Assembly: GCA_031262005.1 (NCBI GenBank)
Contig: JAISIO010000111.1
Coordinates: 1-7,914, forward strand
Reading direction: 5' to 3'
DNA length: 7,914 bases
Source: Bacteroidales bacterium
Lineage (GTDB): Bacteria > Bacteroidota > Bacteroidia > Bacteroidales > UBA1715
In this document: positions 1 to 5,813 of the stretch, piece by piece
Position numbering within the stretch: position 1 is the stretch's first letter
Layout: every line of letters begins with the position of its first letter
The notes under the pieces: generated by a model
The model's database searches: none
Seen by the model: the letters and a program-made list of their open reading frames with translations, nothing else
What the model was told of the DNA's origin: nothing
Translations under genes and position numbers: made by a program

Positions 1-137
1 CTGTGTTCGGCAAATTCTACCGAAAAACCGTGAAACGGGCTGCGGTGAAGTCCGGTAATAAAACCCTCGACAATTTGCTTAGCAATAAACTCAAAATTGT
101 CGAATTGTGCGTGATGTTCTATGTCTTTTAATTGCAT
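1..137 (-). CDS. DUF58 domain-containing protein, N-terminal fragment
   Basis: The first 45 codons of a minus-strand gene run off the left edge. The start is the ATG complementary to 135-137, reading MQLKDIEHHAQFDN.., and the visible end contains GLHRSPFHGFSVEFAEH. That stretch is the hallmark N-terminal motif of bacterial DUF58 proteins, where it normally continues into a YNPG-D---DW segment that would lie outside this window. DUF58 proteins have a von Willebrand A-like domain and are usually encoded next to a MoxR-type AAA+ ATPase; their exact role is poorly defined, and cofactor or complex maturation has been proposed. No Shine-Dalgarno sequence precedes the ATG. A candidate -7 box lies about 85 bp upstream. 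The family call rests on the short but characteristic motif; the rest of the protein cannot be judged. Confidence 0.8.
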   Translation of the reverse strand, partial: MQLKDIEHHAQFDNFEFIAKQIVEGFITGLHRSPFHGFSVEFAEH

Positions 138-222
138 ATTATATTTAACGATTTTATTCCTTCCTGCTCTAACTTGATTTTTTTCTGGTCATTGTGGGAG
201 ATTGTTATCTGCATTTACAGTA

Positions 223-230
223 CAAAAATA
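223..230 (-). promoter_or_regulatory. Candidate -7 box for the DUF58 gene
   Basis: Read on the minus strand, this is TATTTTTG, an exact fit to the Bacteroidetes TAnnTTTG -7 consensus. It lies downstream of the tRNA terminator and upstream of the DUF58 start, predicting a 5' leader of roughly 80 nt. No TTTG is found at the 19-21 bp spacing upstream, so the -33 element is missing or very weak and the call is tentative. Confidence 0.35.
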
Positions 231-264
231 ATTTTTTTTGCGTTGAGATTATTTGTTAATCGGA

Positions 265-303
265 TAAAAACAAAAAAAGTCGCCACGAATAATGTAACGA
301 CTT
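265..303 (-). terminator. Rho-independent terminator of tRNA-Leu
   Basis: On the minus strand, AAGTCGTTAC (303-294) pairs with GTGGCGACTT (286-277) over 10 bp including two G-U pairs, closing a 7-nt loop (ATTATTC). The stem runs straight into a T-rich tract (about 279-265) broken by a single G. The structure begins 15 nt past the end of the tRNA, where a tRNA transcript would be expected to stop. It separates the tRNA from the DUF58 gene. Confidence 0.85.
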
Positions 304-317
304 GAAAACCAATATAG

Positions 318-401
318 TACCGAAGGTGGGACTCGAACCCACACGAATTTGCATTCACTGGATTTTGAGTCCAGCGTGTCTACCAATTCCACCACTTCGG
401 C
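318..401 (-). tRNA. tRNA-Leu (anticodon CAA)
   Basis: The minus strand folds as a class II tRNA. The acceptor stem is GCCGAAG/CTTCGGT with a terminal G-U pair, followed by a D arm containing AATTGGTAGA. The anticodon stem CTGGA/TCCAG holds the loop CTCAAAA (anticodon CAA, reading UUG). A long variable arm follows, then the T arm GTGGG-TTCGAGT-CCCAC, and the discriminator is A at 318. The long variable arm, the CAA anticodon and the A73 discriminator together identify leucine. The 3' CCA is not encoded (the next bases are CTA), so it must be added by CCA-adding enzyme, as is common in Bacteroidetes. The gene has its own promoter and terminator and looks monocistronic. Confidence 0.96.
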
Positions 402-417
402 TTCTGTTTTGGGAGTG

Positions 418-448
418 CAAATATACAGTTTGTATTTTACACACCAAA
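418..448 (-). promoter_or_regulatory. Sigma-ABfr-type promoter of tRNA-Leu
   Basis: Read on the minus strand there is TTTG (448-445), exactly 19 bp of spacer (444-426), then TATATTTG (425-418). This matches both halves of the Bacteroidetes primary-sigma consensus (TTTG-N19-TAnnTTTG). Transcription would begin around 410-412, about ten bases before the mature tRNA 5' end at 401. Confidence 0.85.
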
Positions 449-537
449 TTTTTTGTGTGGTTTTTTTTATAAAAAATTCTTGTTGATAAAAATGCTAACT
501 GTAAGTTCGTCGATTAGTGAAGTTTCGCTATTTTTAC

Positions 538-594
538 GCATAAAAGCTGTTTGTGTTTATGCACGAGGCACATTCCCACACAAAGAGCGTGCAT
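538..594 (+). promoter_or_regulatory. Two overlapping, mutually exclusive hairpins upstream of the DUF4380-like gene
   Basis: GCATAAA (538-544) can pair with TTTATGC (556-562), leaving an 11-nt loop. ATGCACG (559-565) can pair with CGTGCAT (588-594). The two stems share 559-562, so only one can form at a time. They lie 53-109 bp before the start at 647, in what may be its leader. No good promoter places the transcript start (only a weak TTCG-N19-TATTTTTA match at 506-536, which would start inside the first stem), so a regulatory role is unproven. Confidence 0.3.
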
Positions 595-646
595 CACGAA
601 GCGTATTACTCTATAAATAGTTTACTATCAACGAATATCAATCTCT

Positions 647-1606
647 ATGAATAAAAATTTAGCTTACATAGAAAACGGCGGTGTGCAAGTCGGCATAGCC
701 ACTAAAGTAGGTGCTACTATAGTGTTTCTTTCAAAAAATGGTTCGCCGAATATTCTTAAATCCAACGAAGAATATTGGGAATTGACGGAAAAAGTAACCG
801 TCGAAACCGATTTCAAACCAATTTGCGGACATACAGTGTGGCTCGGAGCGCAGGCGGAATGGTGGACACAGCAAACAGTGAACGAAGACAAACGCAAAGC
901 CGCCGATGTGTGGCCTCCCGACCCTTTTTGCACTCTTGGCGAATATTCTATAATAGAAAAAACTCGTAGTGCAATCATTTTGCAAAGTCCTCAAAGCGAA
1001 GTGTGGGGCGTGGTAATGCACAAAACAATTGCTGTGAATCCCGATGGTTCTGTTTTTATAAAAGCTGCCATACAAAATACTGTAAATAAACCGCTTACGT
1101 GGGATATTTGGTTTAATACTCGGTTGGACGGTTGGGCAAAAGCATACGTGAAAACTACCGAAGATCAGTGTAGAGTAGAGCCGGTATTGAATGAAAATTC
1201 GCAGGAAATGCCATTCTCTTTTGTCGGCGATTATTTTACGTATAATCCGTGTAAACCACAGGATCACAAAGGCGAACGTTCGTCAAAAGCGTTTATCTAT
1301 CCGACAGAACCACGAATATGGGGCGTAACGCAGTCGCATATAGTGGCAATTTCATTTGAAAAACACAAAGCTGCAGAAATTCACAAGGAGCACGCTCTTG
1401 TAGAAATCTACAATCACACCGAACACAGTGATGCTAATGCTTTGCTGGAATTGGAATACCATTCGCCGCTTGTGAATTTACAACCGGACGAAACCGCCGA
1501 AGCGTGGCAGGTGTGGAATGTTTTTGATTATGACGGCGACAATTCGGAGCAAGCGCATATACGTAGGATACAGGAGGTTGTAGTAACTGAAATTCCCCGA
1601 TATTGA
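647..1606 (+). CDS. DUF4380-like protein (putative carbohydrate-mutarotase fold)
   Basis: A 319-residue protein with no signal peptide or membrane segment, so probably cytoplasmic. Visible marks are HTVWLGAQAEWW (62-73), a VWPPDPF segment (88-94), the tryptophan-rich TWDIWFNTRLDGW (151-163), and a C-terminal strand pattern with LELEYHSPLVNLQPDETAEAW (267-287). The ending, of the form ELE-h-P-L-x-P-G/D-E-x-x-x-x-W, resembles galactose-mutarotase-like proteins and the DUF4380 family. A role in recognising or isomerising a sugar is inference; no catalytic residues can be named. The start ATG follows AATCTCT without a Shine-Dalgarno sequence, and no strong promoter is seen in the 245 bp between it and the tRNA. 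The TGA stop abuts a 26-bp palindrome and is in frame with the nuclease-gene remnant beyond. Coding call firm, family call moderate. Confidence 0.85.
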   Translation: MNKNLAYIENGGVQVGIATKVGATIVFLSKNGSPNILKSNEEYWELTEKVTVETDFKPICGHTVWLGAQAEWWTQQTVNEDKRKAADVWPPDPFCTLGEYSIIEKTRSAIILQSPQSEVWGVVMHKTIAVNPDGSVFIKAAIQNTVNKPLTWDIWFNTRLDGWAKAYVKTTEDQCRVEPVLNENSQEMPFSFVGDYFTYNPCKPQDHKGERSSKAFIYPTEPRIWGVTQSHIVAISFEKHKAAEIHKEHALVEIYNHTEHSDANALLELEYHSPLVNLQPDETAEAWQVWNVFDYDGDNSEQAHIRRIQEVVVTEIPRY

Positions 1607-1632
1607 AATTGTGTCGCCGCGGCGACACAATT
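1607..1632. repeat. 26-bp perfect palindrome directly after the stop codon
   Basis: The half-site AATTGTGTCGCCG (1607-1619) is followed without a gap by its exact reverse complement, giving a GC-rich core around CCGCGG. It starts at the base after the DUF4380-like gene's TGA. No T-tract follows on either strand, so it is not a classic intrinsic terminator, although the RNA could form a stem of about 11 bp around a 4-nt loop. It overlaps the start of the DUF1016-like remnant. Confidence 0.9.
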
Positions 1633-1762
1633 GTCGTGGTCTCATTTTGTGGAATTTATGTCTTTAAAAGACGAGAAATCTCGACTCTTCTACGCCAAAG
1701 AAGCTGTCGAACGATATTGGGGAAAACGCAAACTTCGCCAATCAATTGAACGTAAGGAATTT
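1613..1762 (+). pseudogene. Remnant of a DUF1016/YhcG-type PD-(D/E)XK nuclease gene
   Basis: About 50 codons read VAAATQLSWSHFVEFMSLKD and go on with FYAKEAVERYWGKRKLRQSI (1688-1747) and ERKEF. The order QLSWSHFVEL, then FYxxExxERxWxxRxLRxxI, is the signature of the N-terminal domain of DUF1016 (YhcG-like) proteins, which carry a C-terminal PD-(D/E)XK nuclease domain and occur near restriction-modification or defence loci. Here the fragment has no proper start: the preceding in-frame codon block is the palindrome and then a TGA. The family motif is lost after about 1762, where the frame runs into AT-rich noncoding DNA. The nuclease domain is absent. The 117-codon open frame at 1631-1984 is therefore a chimera of this remnant and the leader of the next gene, not an intact protein gene. 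Confidence 0.7.
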
Positions 1763-1851
1763 GTTTCCTATAAAGTACAATTTGCAATAATAATTGTTTT
1801 TTGTATGGTACGATTTTTAAATAAAAATGTTTTTTATAAAAAACAAATTGC

Positions 1852-1859
1852 TATATTTG
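1852..1859 (+). promoter_or_regulatory. -7 box upstream of the AAA ATPase gene
   Basis: TATATTTG is an exact match to the TAnnTTTG consensus and lies 25 bp before the ATG at 1885. The position expected for the -33 element has only GTTT (1829-1832, 19-bp spacer) rather than TTTG. That region is also a 16-bp palindrome, GTTTTTTATAAAAAAC (1829-1844). This promoter would serve the ATPase and probably the SET gene behind it. Confidence 0.55.
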
Positions 1860-1884
1860 TTGCGGAAAACAAACTGCAAAATTT

Positions 1885-3081
1885 ATGGAAAAATTATTTA
1901 GTCTTTTTTTTCAACGACTTGCGCAAACAAGCACAACGTTTGTGCGATATTTATATTCGCATATTGATTGGGATAGTCGATTAATTGGAATTACGGGAGC
2001 GAGAGGTAGTGGAAAAACAACTATTTTATTGCAATATGCTAAATTACAGTTTTCAAACTCTAAGAATAAAGTGTTGTATGTTACGTTAGACCATATTTGG
2101 TTTGCCAATAATTCGCTTTTTGATTTGGGCGAGGAATTTGTGCACAACGGCGGCGAGGTTTTGCTTATTGACGAAGTGCATAAATACAAAACGTGGGCGC
2201 AGGAAATAAAAAATCTGTATGACTTTTTCCCTCAACTGAAAATAGTTTTTACCGGTTCGTCAATGCTCGAAATTTATAAAGGAAATGCCGATTTAAGTCG
2301 TAGGGCAGTGCATTATGTGTTGCACGGAATGTCGCTCAGGGAATTTATTTTGTACGATAAAAATATTGAACTACCTGTGTTTGAATTTGATGAAATTTTG
2401 AAAAATCACGTTGAATATGCAGGTATTGTTAACGAAAAACTAAAAATAATTCCTGCATTCAAAGCCTACTTGGAATCGGGATATTATCCGTATTACAAAG
2501 TAGAGAAAAAGCATTATCACGAGCAACTTTTGAACACAATCAATACAATTTTAGATGTTGATTTGCCTTCTATAGAAATAATTGAACCGTTTTCTATTCA
2601 GAAAATCAAAAAATTACTGCTTGTGATTGCGCAAAGAGTGCCTTTTACGCCCAATATTACCGACCTTGCAGAGCTTATCAATGTGAATAGAAATTACTTG
2701 TTAAATTTTTTAACAATACTCGAAAAGGCACAACTTATTTTGCTTTTGCGGCAAGATGTGAGCGGTTTGAAAACGCTGGCAAAACCCGAAAAAATTTATT
2801 TAAACAACGCCAATATAAATTTTGCGCTTGCAAACGACAAACCCGATATTGGTACTATTCGTGAAACTTTTTTCTTTAATCAGTTACAAGTTGCTACCAC
2901 TGTAACATCAGCAAAAAAAGGCGATTTTAAGATAAATGACACCTACACTTTTGAAATAGGTGGAAAAAATAAAGGGCACGAACAAATTGTGGGTATAGAA
3001 AATGCGTACTTGGCATTGGATAATGCGGAATATGGTTTCGGTAATAAAATACCAATTTGGCTATTTGGATTTTTGTATTAA
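1885..3081 (+). CDS. AAA_14/DUF4143-type ATPase
   Basis: A 398-residue P-loop ATPase. The order of parts is a short N-terminal helix with RYLYSHIDWDSRLIGI (21-36); Walker A GARGSGKTT (38-46); Walker B EVLLIDEVHK (91-100, D96-E97); a sensor-1-like TGSS (123-126); the RRAVHYVLHGMSLREF segment (139-154) usual for AAA_14; a winged-helix-like middle (about 235-295); and a C-terminal part with RETFFFNQL (326-334), GDF (346-348) and TFEIGGKNK (355-363). The last part resembles a PD-(D/E)XK-like fold with E327, D347, E357 and K361, but with ExxxK in place of ExK, so nuclease activity is doubtful. The family is widespread in Bacteroidetes, often mobile, and has no agreed function. The gene is AT-richer than its neighbours (17 GC of 60 at 2401-2460, against 30 of 60 in recR at 4141-4200), which fits acquisition. 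The SET gene follows after 36 bp. Confidence 0.92.
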   Translation: MEKLFSLFFQRLAQTSTTFVRYLYSHIDWDSRLIGITGARGSGKTTILLQYAKLQFSNSKNKVLYVTLDHIWFANNSLFDLGEEFVHNGGEVLLIDEVHKYKTWAQEIKNLYDFFPQLKIVFTGSSMLEIYKGNADLSRRAVHYVLHGMSLREFILYDKNIELPVFEFDEILKNHVEYAGIVNEKLKIIPAFKAYLESGYYPYYKVEKKHYHEQLLNTINTILDVDLPSIEIIEPFSIQKIKKLLLVIAQRVPFTPNITDLAELINVNRNYLLNFLTILEKAQLILLLRQDVSGLKTLAKPEKIYLNNANINFALANDKPDIGTIRETFFFNQLQVATTVTSAKKGDFKINDTYTFEIGGKNKGHEQIVGIENAYLALDNAEYGFGNKIPIWLFGFLY

Positions 3082-3117
3082 TTATCTGAATGTGCAATTA
3101 ACAGTAAAATAGAAACA

Positions 3118-3630
3118 ATGAAAATAGAAACACAACAACAAACAAATTATGAATCGTCTGCCGTAAAAATAGATAACAGCACAATGTTGCAGGGGCAAAA
3201 ATGTTTACGCGCACAGGCTGCAATTCCTAAATATATCGTGATATTCTCGTTTCATGGTGAAGTTTCTTCCGAACGAACTCGCACATCAATTCAAGTTGCC
3301 GAAAATTATCATATAGAAGCAGGCGATTTTGGCGTTTACACCAATCATAGCTGTGATCCGAATGCGGCAATTTCGGCGCATTTCAATGCCGAAACACTCT
3401 GCGCTACGGTAAAGCTCGTTACTCTGCGCAAAGTGCGTGCAGGCGAAGAATTAACGTTTGATTATGCTACAACAGAATCAACACTTACAAGCGAATTGCT
3501 TAATAAGCTATGTTTATGCAACTCTTCGCAATGCAGAAAAATTATGCTTGGGTTTAATCAACTAACTGATATTCAAAAAGATAAATTAATAGAAGAAGAT
3601 GTCGTTGCGGATTATTTATATGCAACATAA
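3118..3630 (+). CDS. SET domain protein (putative protein-lysine methyltransferase)
   Basis: A 170-residue single-domain protein. SET signatures are clear: NHSCDPNA (76-83) and the AdoMet/active-site strand AGEELTFDY (108-116), in which Y116 is the expected catalytic tyrosine. A post-SET-like cluster CLC-x4-C (C132, C134, C139) follows and may bind zinc together with C79. The N-terminal GxG motif that normally contacts AdoMet aligns with QKC (27-29), directly before LRA and the IPKYIVIFSFHGE strand, so both glycines are missing. Such proteins transfer methyl groups from AdoMet to protein lysines; the bacterial substrate is not known here. No targeting signal is seen. The gene lies 36 bp behind the ATPase gene with no promoter between, so it is probably co-transcribed. 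The ATG at 3118 is the first reasonable start and has no Shine-Dalgarno sequence. The SET fold is near certain; enzymatic activity is inference. Confidence 0.92.
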   Translation: MKIETQQQTNYESSAVKIDNSTMLQGQKCLRAQAAIPKYIVIFSFHGEVSSERTRTSIQVAENYHIEAGDFGVYTNHSCDPNAAISAHFNAETLCATVKLVTLRKVRAGEELTFDYATTESTLTSELLNKLCLCNSSQCRKIMLGFNQLTDIQKDKLIEEDVVADYLYAT

Positions 3631-3699
3631 CAAATGTTGTTTCGAGAGTCTCACAACCGGTTATTCGCTTGCTGAGGTTTTTGAAGCCACATTTCAGCA

Positions 3700-3745
3700 A
3701 TCTCAATGAATCTCAATTGAATATCTCACTATCAATCGAATATCT
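3700..3745. repeat. Degenerate roughly 10-bp repeats upstream of recR
   Basis: TCTCAATGAA (3701-3710) and TCTCAATTGA (3711-3720) are adjacent and match at 8 of 10 bases. Looser copies follow, built on AATATCT and ATCAATCGAATATCT. They fill the last 50 bp before recR. No promoter consensus or terminator hairpin was found in 3631-3750; the only other marks there are a short palindrome AACCGGTT and a GAGA-G-TCTC stem. Confidence 0.4.
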
Positions 3746-3750
3746 AAAAA

Positions 3751-4359
3751 ATGGAAACATTCTCATCAAAATACTTAGAAACCGCCGTTCAGGAAATTGG
3801 GAAATTGCCTGGTATTGGCAAGAAAACAGCACTTCGTTTGGCTCTGCATATTGTGCGCCACGACGAAAGCTATGCACAAAATTTGAGCGAAGCTATTTAT
3901 AATTTAAAAACCAAAGTATGTTTTTGTAAAATCTGTCATGCAATTTCAGATAGTGAAGTGTGCGATATTTGTGCCAACCCGTTGCGTGATTTTTCTACAA
4001 TTTGTGTGGTGGAAACCATAAAAGATGTGCTTGTGATAGAGGCTACCCAGCAATTTCGAGGTGTTTACCACGTGTTGGGTGGCGTAATTTCTCCTATTGA
4101 TGGCGTTTCTCCCTTGGATTTGGAAATTCAAAGTTTAGTTGAACGGGTAGAGCAAGGCGATGTTGTAGAACTCATATTTGCTCTGCCTGCAACGGTGGAA
4201 GGCGACACAACGTGCTTTTACTTGTACAAAAAACTTGCGCACTGCTCGTGCAAACTTTCAATGATTGCGCGAGGCGTAGCTGTTGGCAATGAATTGGAAT
4301 ATACCGATGAATTGACACTGGCACGTTCAATTCGAGATAGAGTGGAGTATAGGGTTTAG
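3751..4359 (+). CDS. recR: Recombination mediator protein RecR
   Basis: A 202-residue protein of normal RecR length. With RecO (and RecF) it helps load RecA onto SSB-coated single-stranded DNA at gaps. The parts in order are a helix-hairpin-helix LPGIGKKTALRLA (19-31); a four-cysteine zinc finger C59-x2-C62 ... C71-x2-C74; a Toprim domain beginning at ICVVETIKDVLVIEAT (84-99, E88 as the conserved acid) with YHVLGGVISPIDGVSP (106-121); and the ATVEGDTTCFYL strand (147-158) near the C-terminus. The zinc-finger spacing is intact. The start ATG follows an A-run without a Shine-Dalgarno sequence. The last three codons and the TAG stop lie inside a 7-bp tandem array shared with the convergent nth gene. 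No partner gene of the RecFOR pathway is in the window. Confidence 0.97.
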   Translation: METFSSKYLETAVQEIGKLPGIGKKTALRLALHIVRHDESYAQNLSEAIYNLKTKVCFCKICHAISDSEVCDICANPLRDFSTICVVETIKDVLVIEATQQFRGVYHVLGGVISPIDGVSPLDLEIQSLVERVEQGDVVELIFALPATVEGDTTCFYLYKKLAHCSCKLSMIARGVAVGNELEYTDELTLARSIRDRVEYRV

Positions 4360-4389
4360 TGATTAGAGAATAGAGTGTAGAGTTTAGTT
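4348..4389. repeat. Heptamer tandem array at the recR/nth junction
   Basis: Six contiguous 7-bp units: TATAGGG, TTTAGTG, ATTAGAG, AATAGAG, TGTAGAG and TTTAGTT, with the constant core TAG at unit positions 3-5. The array covers the recR stop (TAG, 4357-4359) and the nth stop (TAA read from 4386-4384), so both convergent genes end inside it. No hairpin terminator is visible between them. Confidence 0.7.
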
Positions 4390-5019
4390 GTTTTCTTTGT
4401 AGAAATTACAGACACTAGTTATGCCGCACTTTTCGCAGTGTGGTTTGCGGGCTGTGCAGCAGTAGCGTCCGTGCAATATGAGCCAATGGTGCATAAAATA
4501 CAGCGCATCGGCAGGGGTGCGAGCAAGTAATTGTTTTTCTGTATCCAATACGTTTTTTGCATCGGTTAAACCTATGCGATTTGCTACTCTAAATACGTGT
4601 GTATCAACAGCAATGGTTGGCTGATGCCACAAAACACTGCACAACACGTTGGCGGTTTTGCGTCCAACTCCCGGTAATTTTTGTAATTCGTCAAGAGTTT
4701 GTGGTAATTTTCCGTTGTAATTGTCAATCAACATAGTGGCGGCAGCGTGCACTAATTTTGCTTTGTTATTGGGGTATGAACAACTGCGAATGTAGGAATA
4801 AATGTTGTCAATAGTAGTATGTGCAAACGCTTCGGGTGTGGGCAATGCTTTGAAAAGGGCAGGAGTGATAAGGTTTACCCGTTTGTCGGTACACTGTGCC
4901 GAAAGAATAACGGCAACCAACAGTTCAAATTCGTTTGAAAAGTGCAATTCGCACCGCGGATTTGGCATTACGGATTGGAAATAAGCAATACACTCATTAT
5001 ATTTTTTATTAGTGTTCAA
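4384..5019 (-). CDS. nth: Endonuclease III (DNA glycosylase/AP lyase)
   Basis: A 211-residue protein, the size of E. coli Nth. It excises oxidised pyrimidines and cleaves the resulting abasic site in base-excision repair. Visible marks are LLVAVILSAQCTDKRVN (33-49), the helix-hairpin-helix LPGVGRKTANV (115-125) with catalytic K121, the active-site D139 in IAVDTHVFRVANR (136-148), and the [4Fe-4S] loop C188-x6-C195-x2-C198-x5-C204 with intact spacing. The start is unusual: the only in-frame candidate that keeps the first helix is TTG at 5019-5017. The first ATG (codon 18, MPNPRCEL) would remove that helix. The gene follows rsmA by 18 bp on the same strand and is probably co-transcribed with it. 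Heptamer repeats overlap its stop and lie just before its start. Confidence 0.96.
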   Translation of the reverse strand: MNTNKKYNECIAYFQSVMPNPRCELHFSNEFELLVAVILSAQCTDKRVNLITPALFKALPTPEAFAHTTIDNIYSYIRSCSYPNNKAKLVHAAATMLIDNYNGKLPQTLDELQKLPGVGRKTANVLCSVLWHQPTIAVDTHVFRVANRIGLTDAKNVLDTEKQLLARTPADALYFMHHWLILHGRYCCTARKPHCEKCGITSVCNFYKENN

Positions 5020-5022
5020 TGT

Positions 5023-5043
5023 CTTAGTGCTTAGTGGTTAATG
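5023..5043. repeat. Short heptamer array between rsmA and nth
   Basis: Three contiguous 7-bp units: CTTAGTG, CTTAGTG and GTTAATG. The last contains the rsmA stop codon (5040-5038), and the first ends four bases before the TTG start of nth (read from the minus strand). The units match, as reverse complements, the CAYTAAY units found at 6982-7044. Confidence 0.65.
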
Positions 5044-5808
5044 TATTACATTCTGTGTAAGAAATATAAAATCGTCGACAGAAAGTTGTTCCGGACGTAG
5101 ATTGAAAATTTCGTGTTGTGTAAATCCTTCTTCAAAAGTAATTGATTTCAGTGAATTGCGTAGGGTTTTTCTGCGTTGGTTAAAACCTGTTTTTACAATA
5201 TGGATAAATGTCTTTTCATCGCATGGAAGTGTTTGATTTTCTTTGCGATAGAGAGAAATAACACCTGATTTTACTTTCGGTGGTGGCACAAATTCATGTT
5301 CATCAACTGTGAAATGATATTCGGTAGTGAAAAACGCTTGCACCAAAACCGAAATTATGCCGTATTCCTTTGAGCCTTTGGGTGATGCAATGCGGCGAGC
5401 TACCTCGCGTTGGAACATTCCGCTCATGCCCGGAATAAGTGCGCGATGTTCTACAATACGAAACACAATTTGACTGGAAATATTATATGGAAAGTTGCCA
5501 ATTACGCAAAACGGCTCGCCACCAAAAATAGGAGCGAGGGGTAAACGTAAAAAATCACCCTCAATGCAATTCTGCGGTTCCACAATATGGTTATCAAGTA
5601 AATAATTAACCGATTCTTTATCGACTTCTACCACTTTTAAGTTGAGGTCGAGTGCTTGCAAATGCTTGGTTAGTACGCCCATTCCGGGACCAATTTCCAA
5701 GCAGTTTTTTACATTGTGTTTGAGGGCTAATTCGGCAATATTGTGTGCAATATCTTCATTTTTTAAAAAATGCTGTCCGAAACTTTTTTTTGCTTTTACT
5801 GATGACAT
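5038..5808 (-). CDS. rsmA: 16S rRNA (adenine1518-N6/adenine1519-N6) dimethyltransferase
   Basis: A 256-residue AdoMet-dependent methyltransferase (KsgA family), usual length for Bacteroidetes. It dimethylates two adjacent adenines in the 3'-terminal helix of 16S rRNA late in 30S assembly. Motifs in order are KSFGQHFL (8-15), AdoMet motif I LEIGPGMGVLT (37-47), the acidic VVEVDKE (59-65), EGDFL (83-87), the catalytic motif IGNFPYNIS (103-111), FVPPPKVKSGV (173-183) and FNQRRKTLRNSL (209-220) in the C-terminal domain. NFPYN replaces the NLPYN of E. coli. The ATG at 5808 has no Shine-Dalgarno sequence and sits 5 bp from a 72-bp octamer array that forms most of its leader. nth follows 18 bp downstream, suggesting one operon. 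Confidence 0.97.
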   Translation of the reverse strand: MSSVKAKKSFGQHFLKNEDIAHNIAELALKHNVKNCLEIGPGMGVLTKHLQALDLNLKVVEVDKESVNYLLDNHIVEPQNCIEGDFLRLPLAPIFGGEPFCVIGNFPYNISSQIVFRIVEHRALIPGMSGMFQREVARRIASPKGSKEYGIISVLVQAFFTTEYHFTVDEHEFVPPPKVKSGVISLYRKENQTLPCDEKTFIHIVKTGFNQRRKTLRNSLKSITFEEGFTQHEIFNLRPEQLSVDDFIFLTQNVIH

Positions 5809-5813
5809 ATTTT

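Noticed and set aside
440..474. Hairpin CACAC/GTGTG followed by a T-run, resembling a plus-strand terminator
   Set aside because: No plus-strand gene ends here, the stem is only 5 bp, and the left part overlaps the well-matched tRNA promoter read on the other strand.
731..1267. 178-codon open frame on the minus strand
   Set aside because: It lies wholly inside the DUF4380-like gene on the opposite strand and its translation has no recognisable domain; it is a shadow frame.
1829..1844. 16-bp palindrome GTTTTTTATAAAAAAC
   Set aside because: Low-complexity A/T runs readily make such symmetry. It sits in the upstream promoter region of the ATPase gene and has no GC stem for termination.
1631..1984. 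Open frame of 117 codons starting at TTG
   Set aside because: Its first third is a DUF1016-like remnant, and the rest runs through AT-rich leader DNA and into the ATPase gene in another frame. No start codon context or intact domain supports a real gene.
3669..3902. 77-codon plus-strand open frame overlapping the recR start
   Set aside because: It is out of frame with recR, covers the repeat-rich gap, and shows no protein motif.
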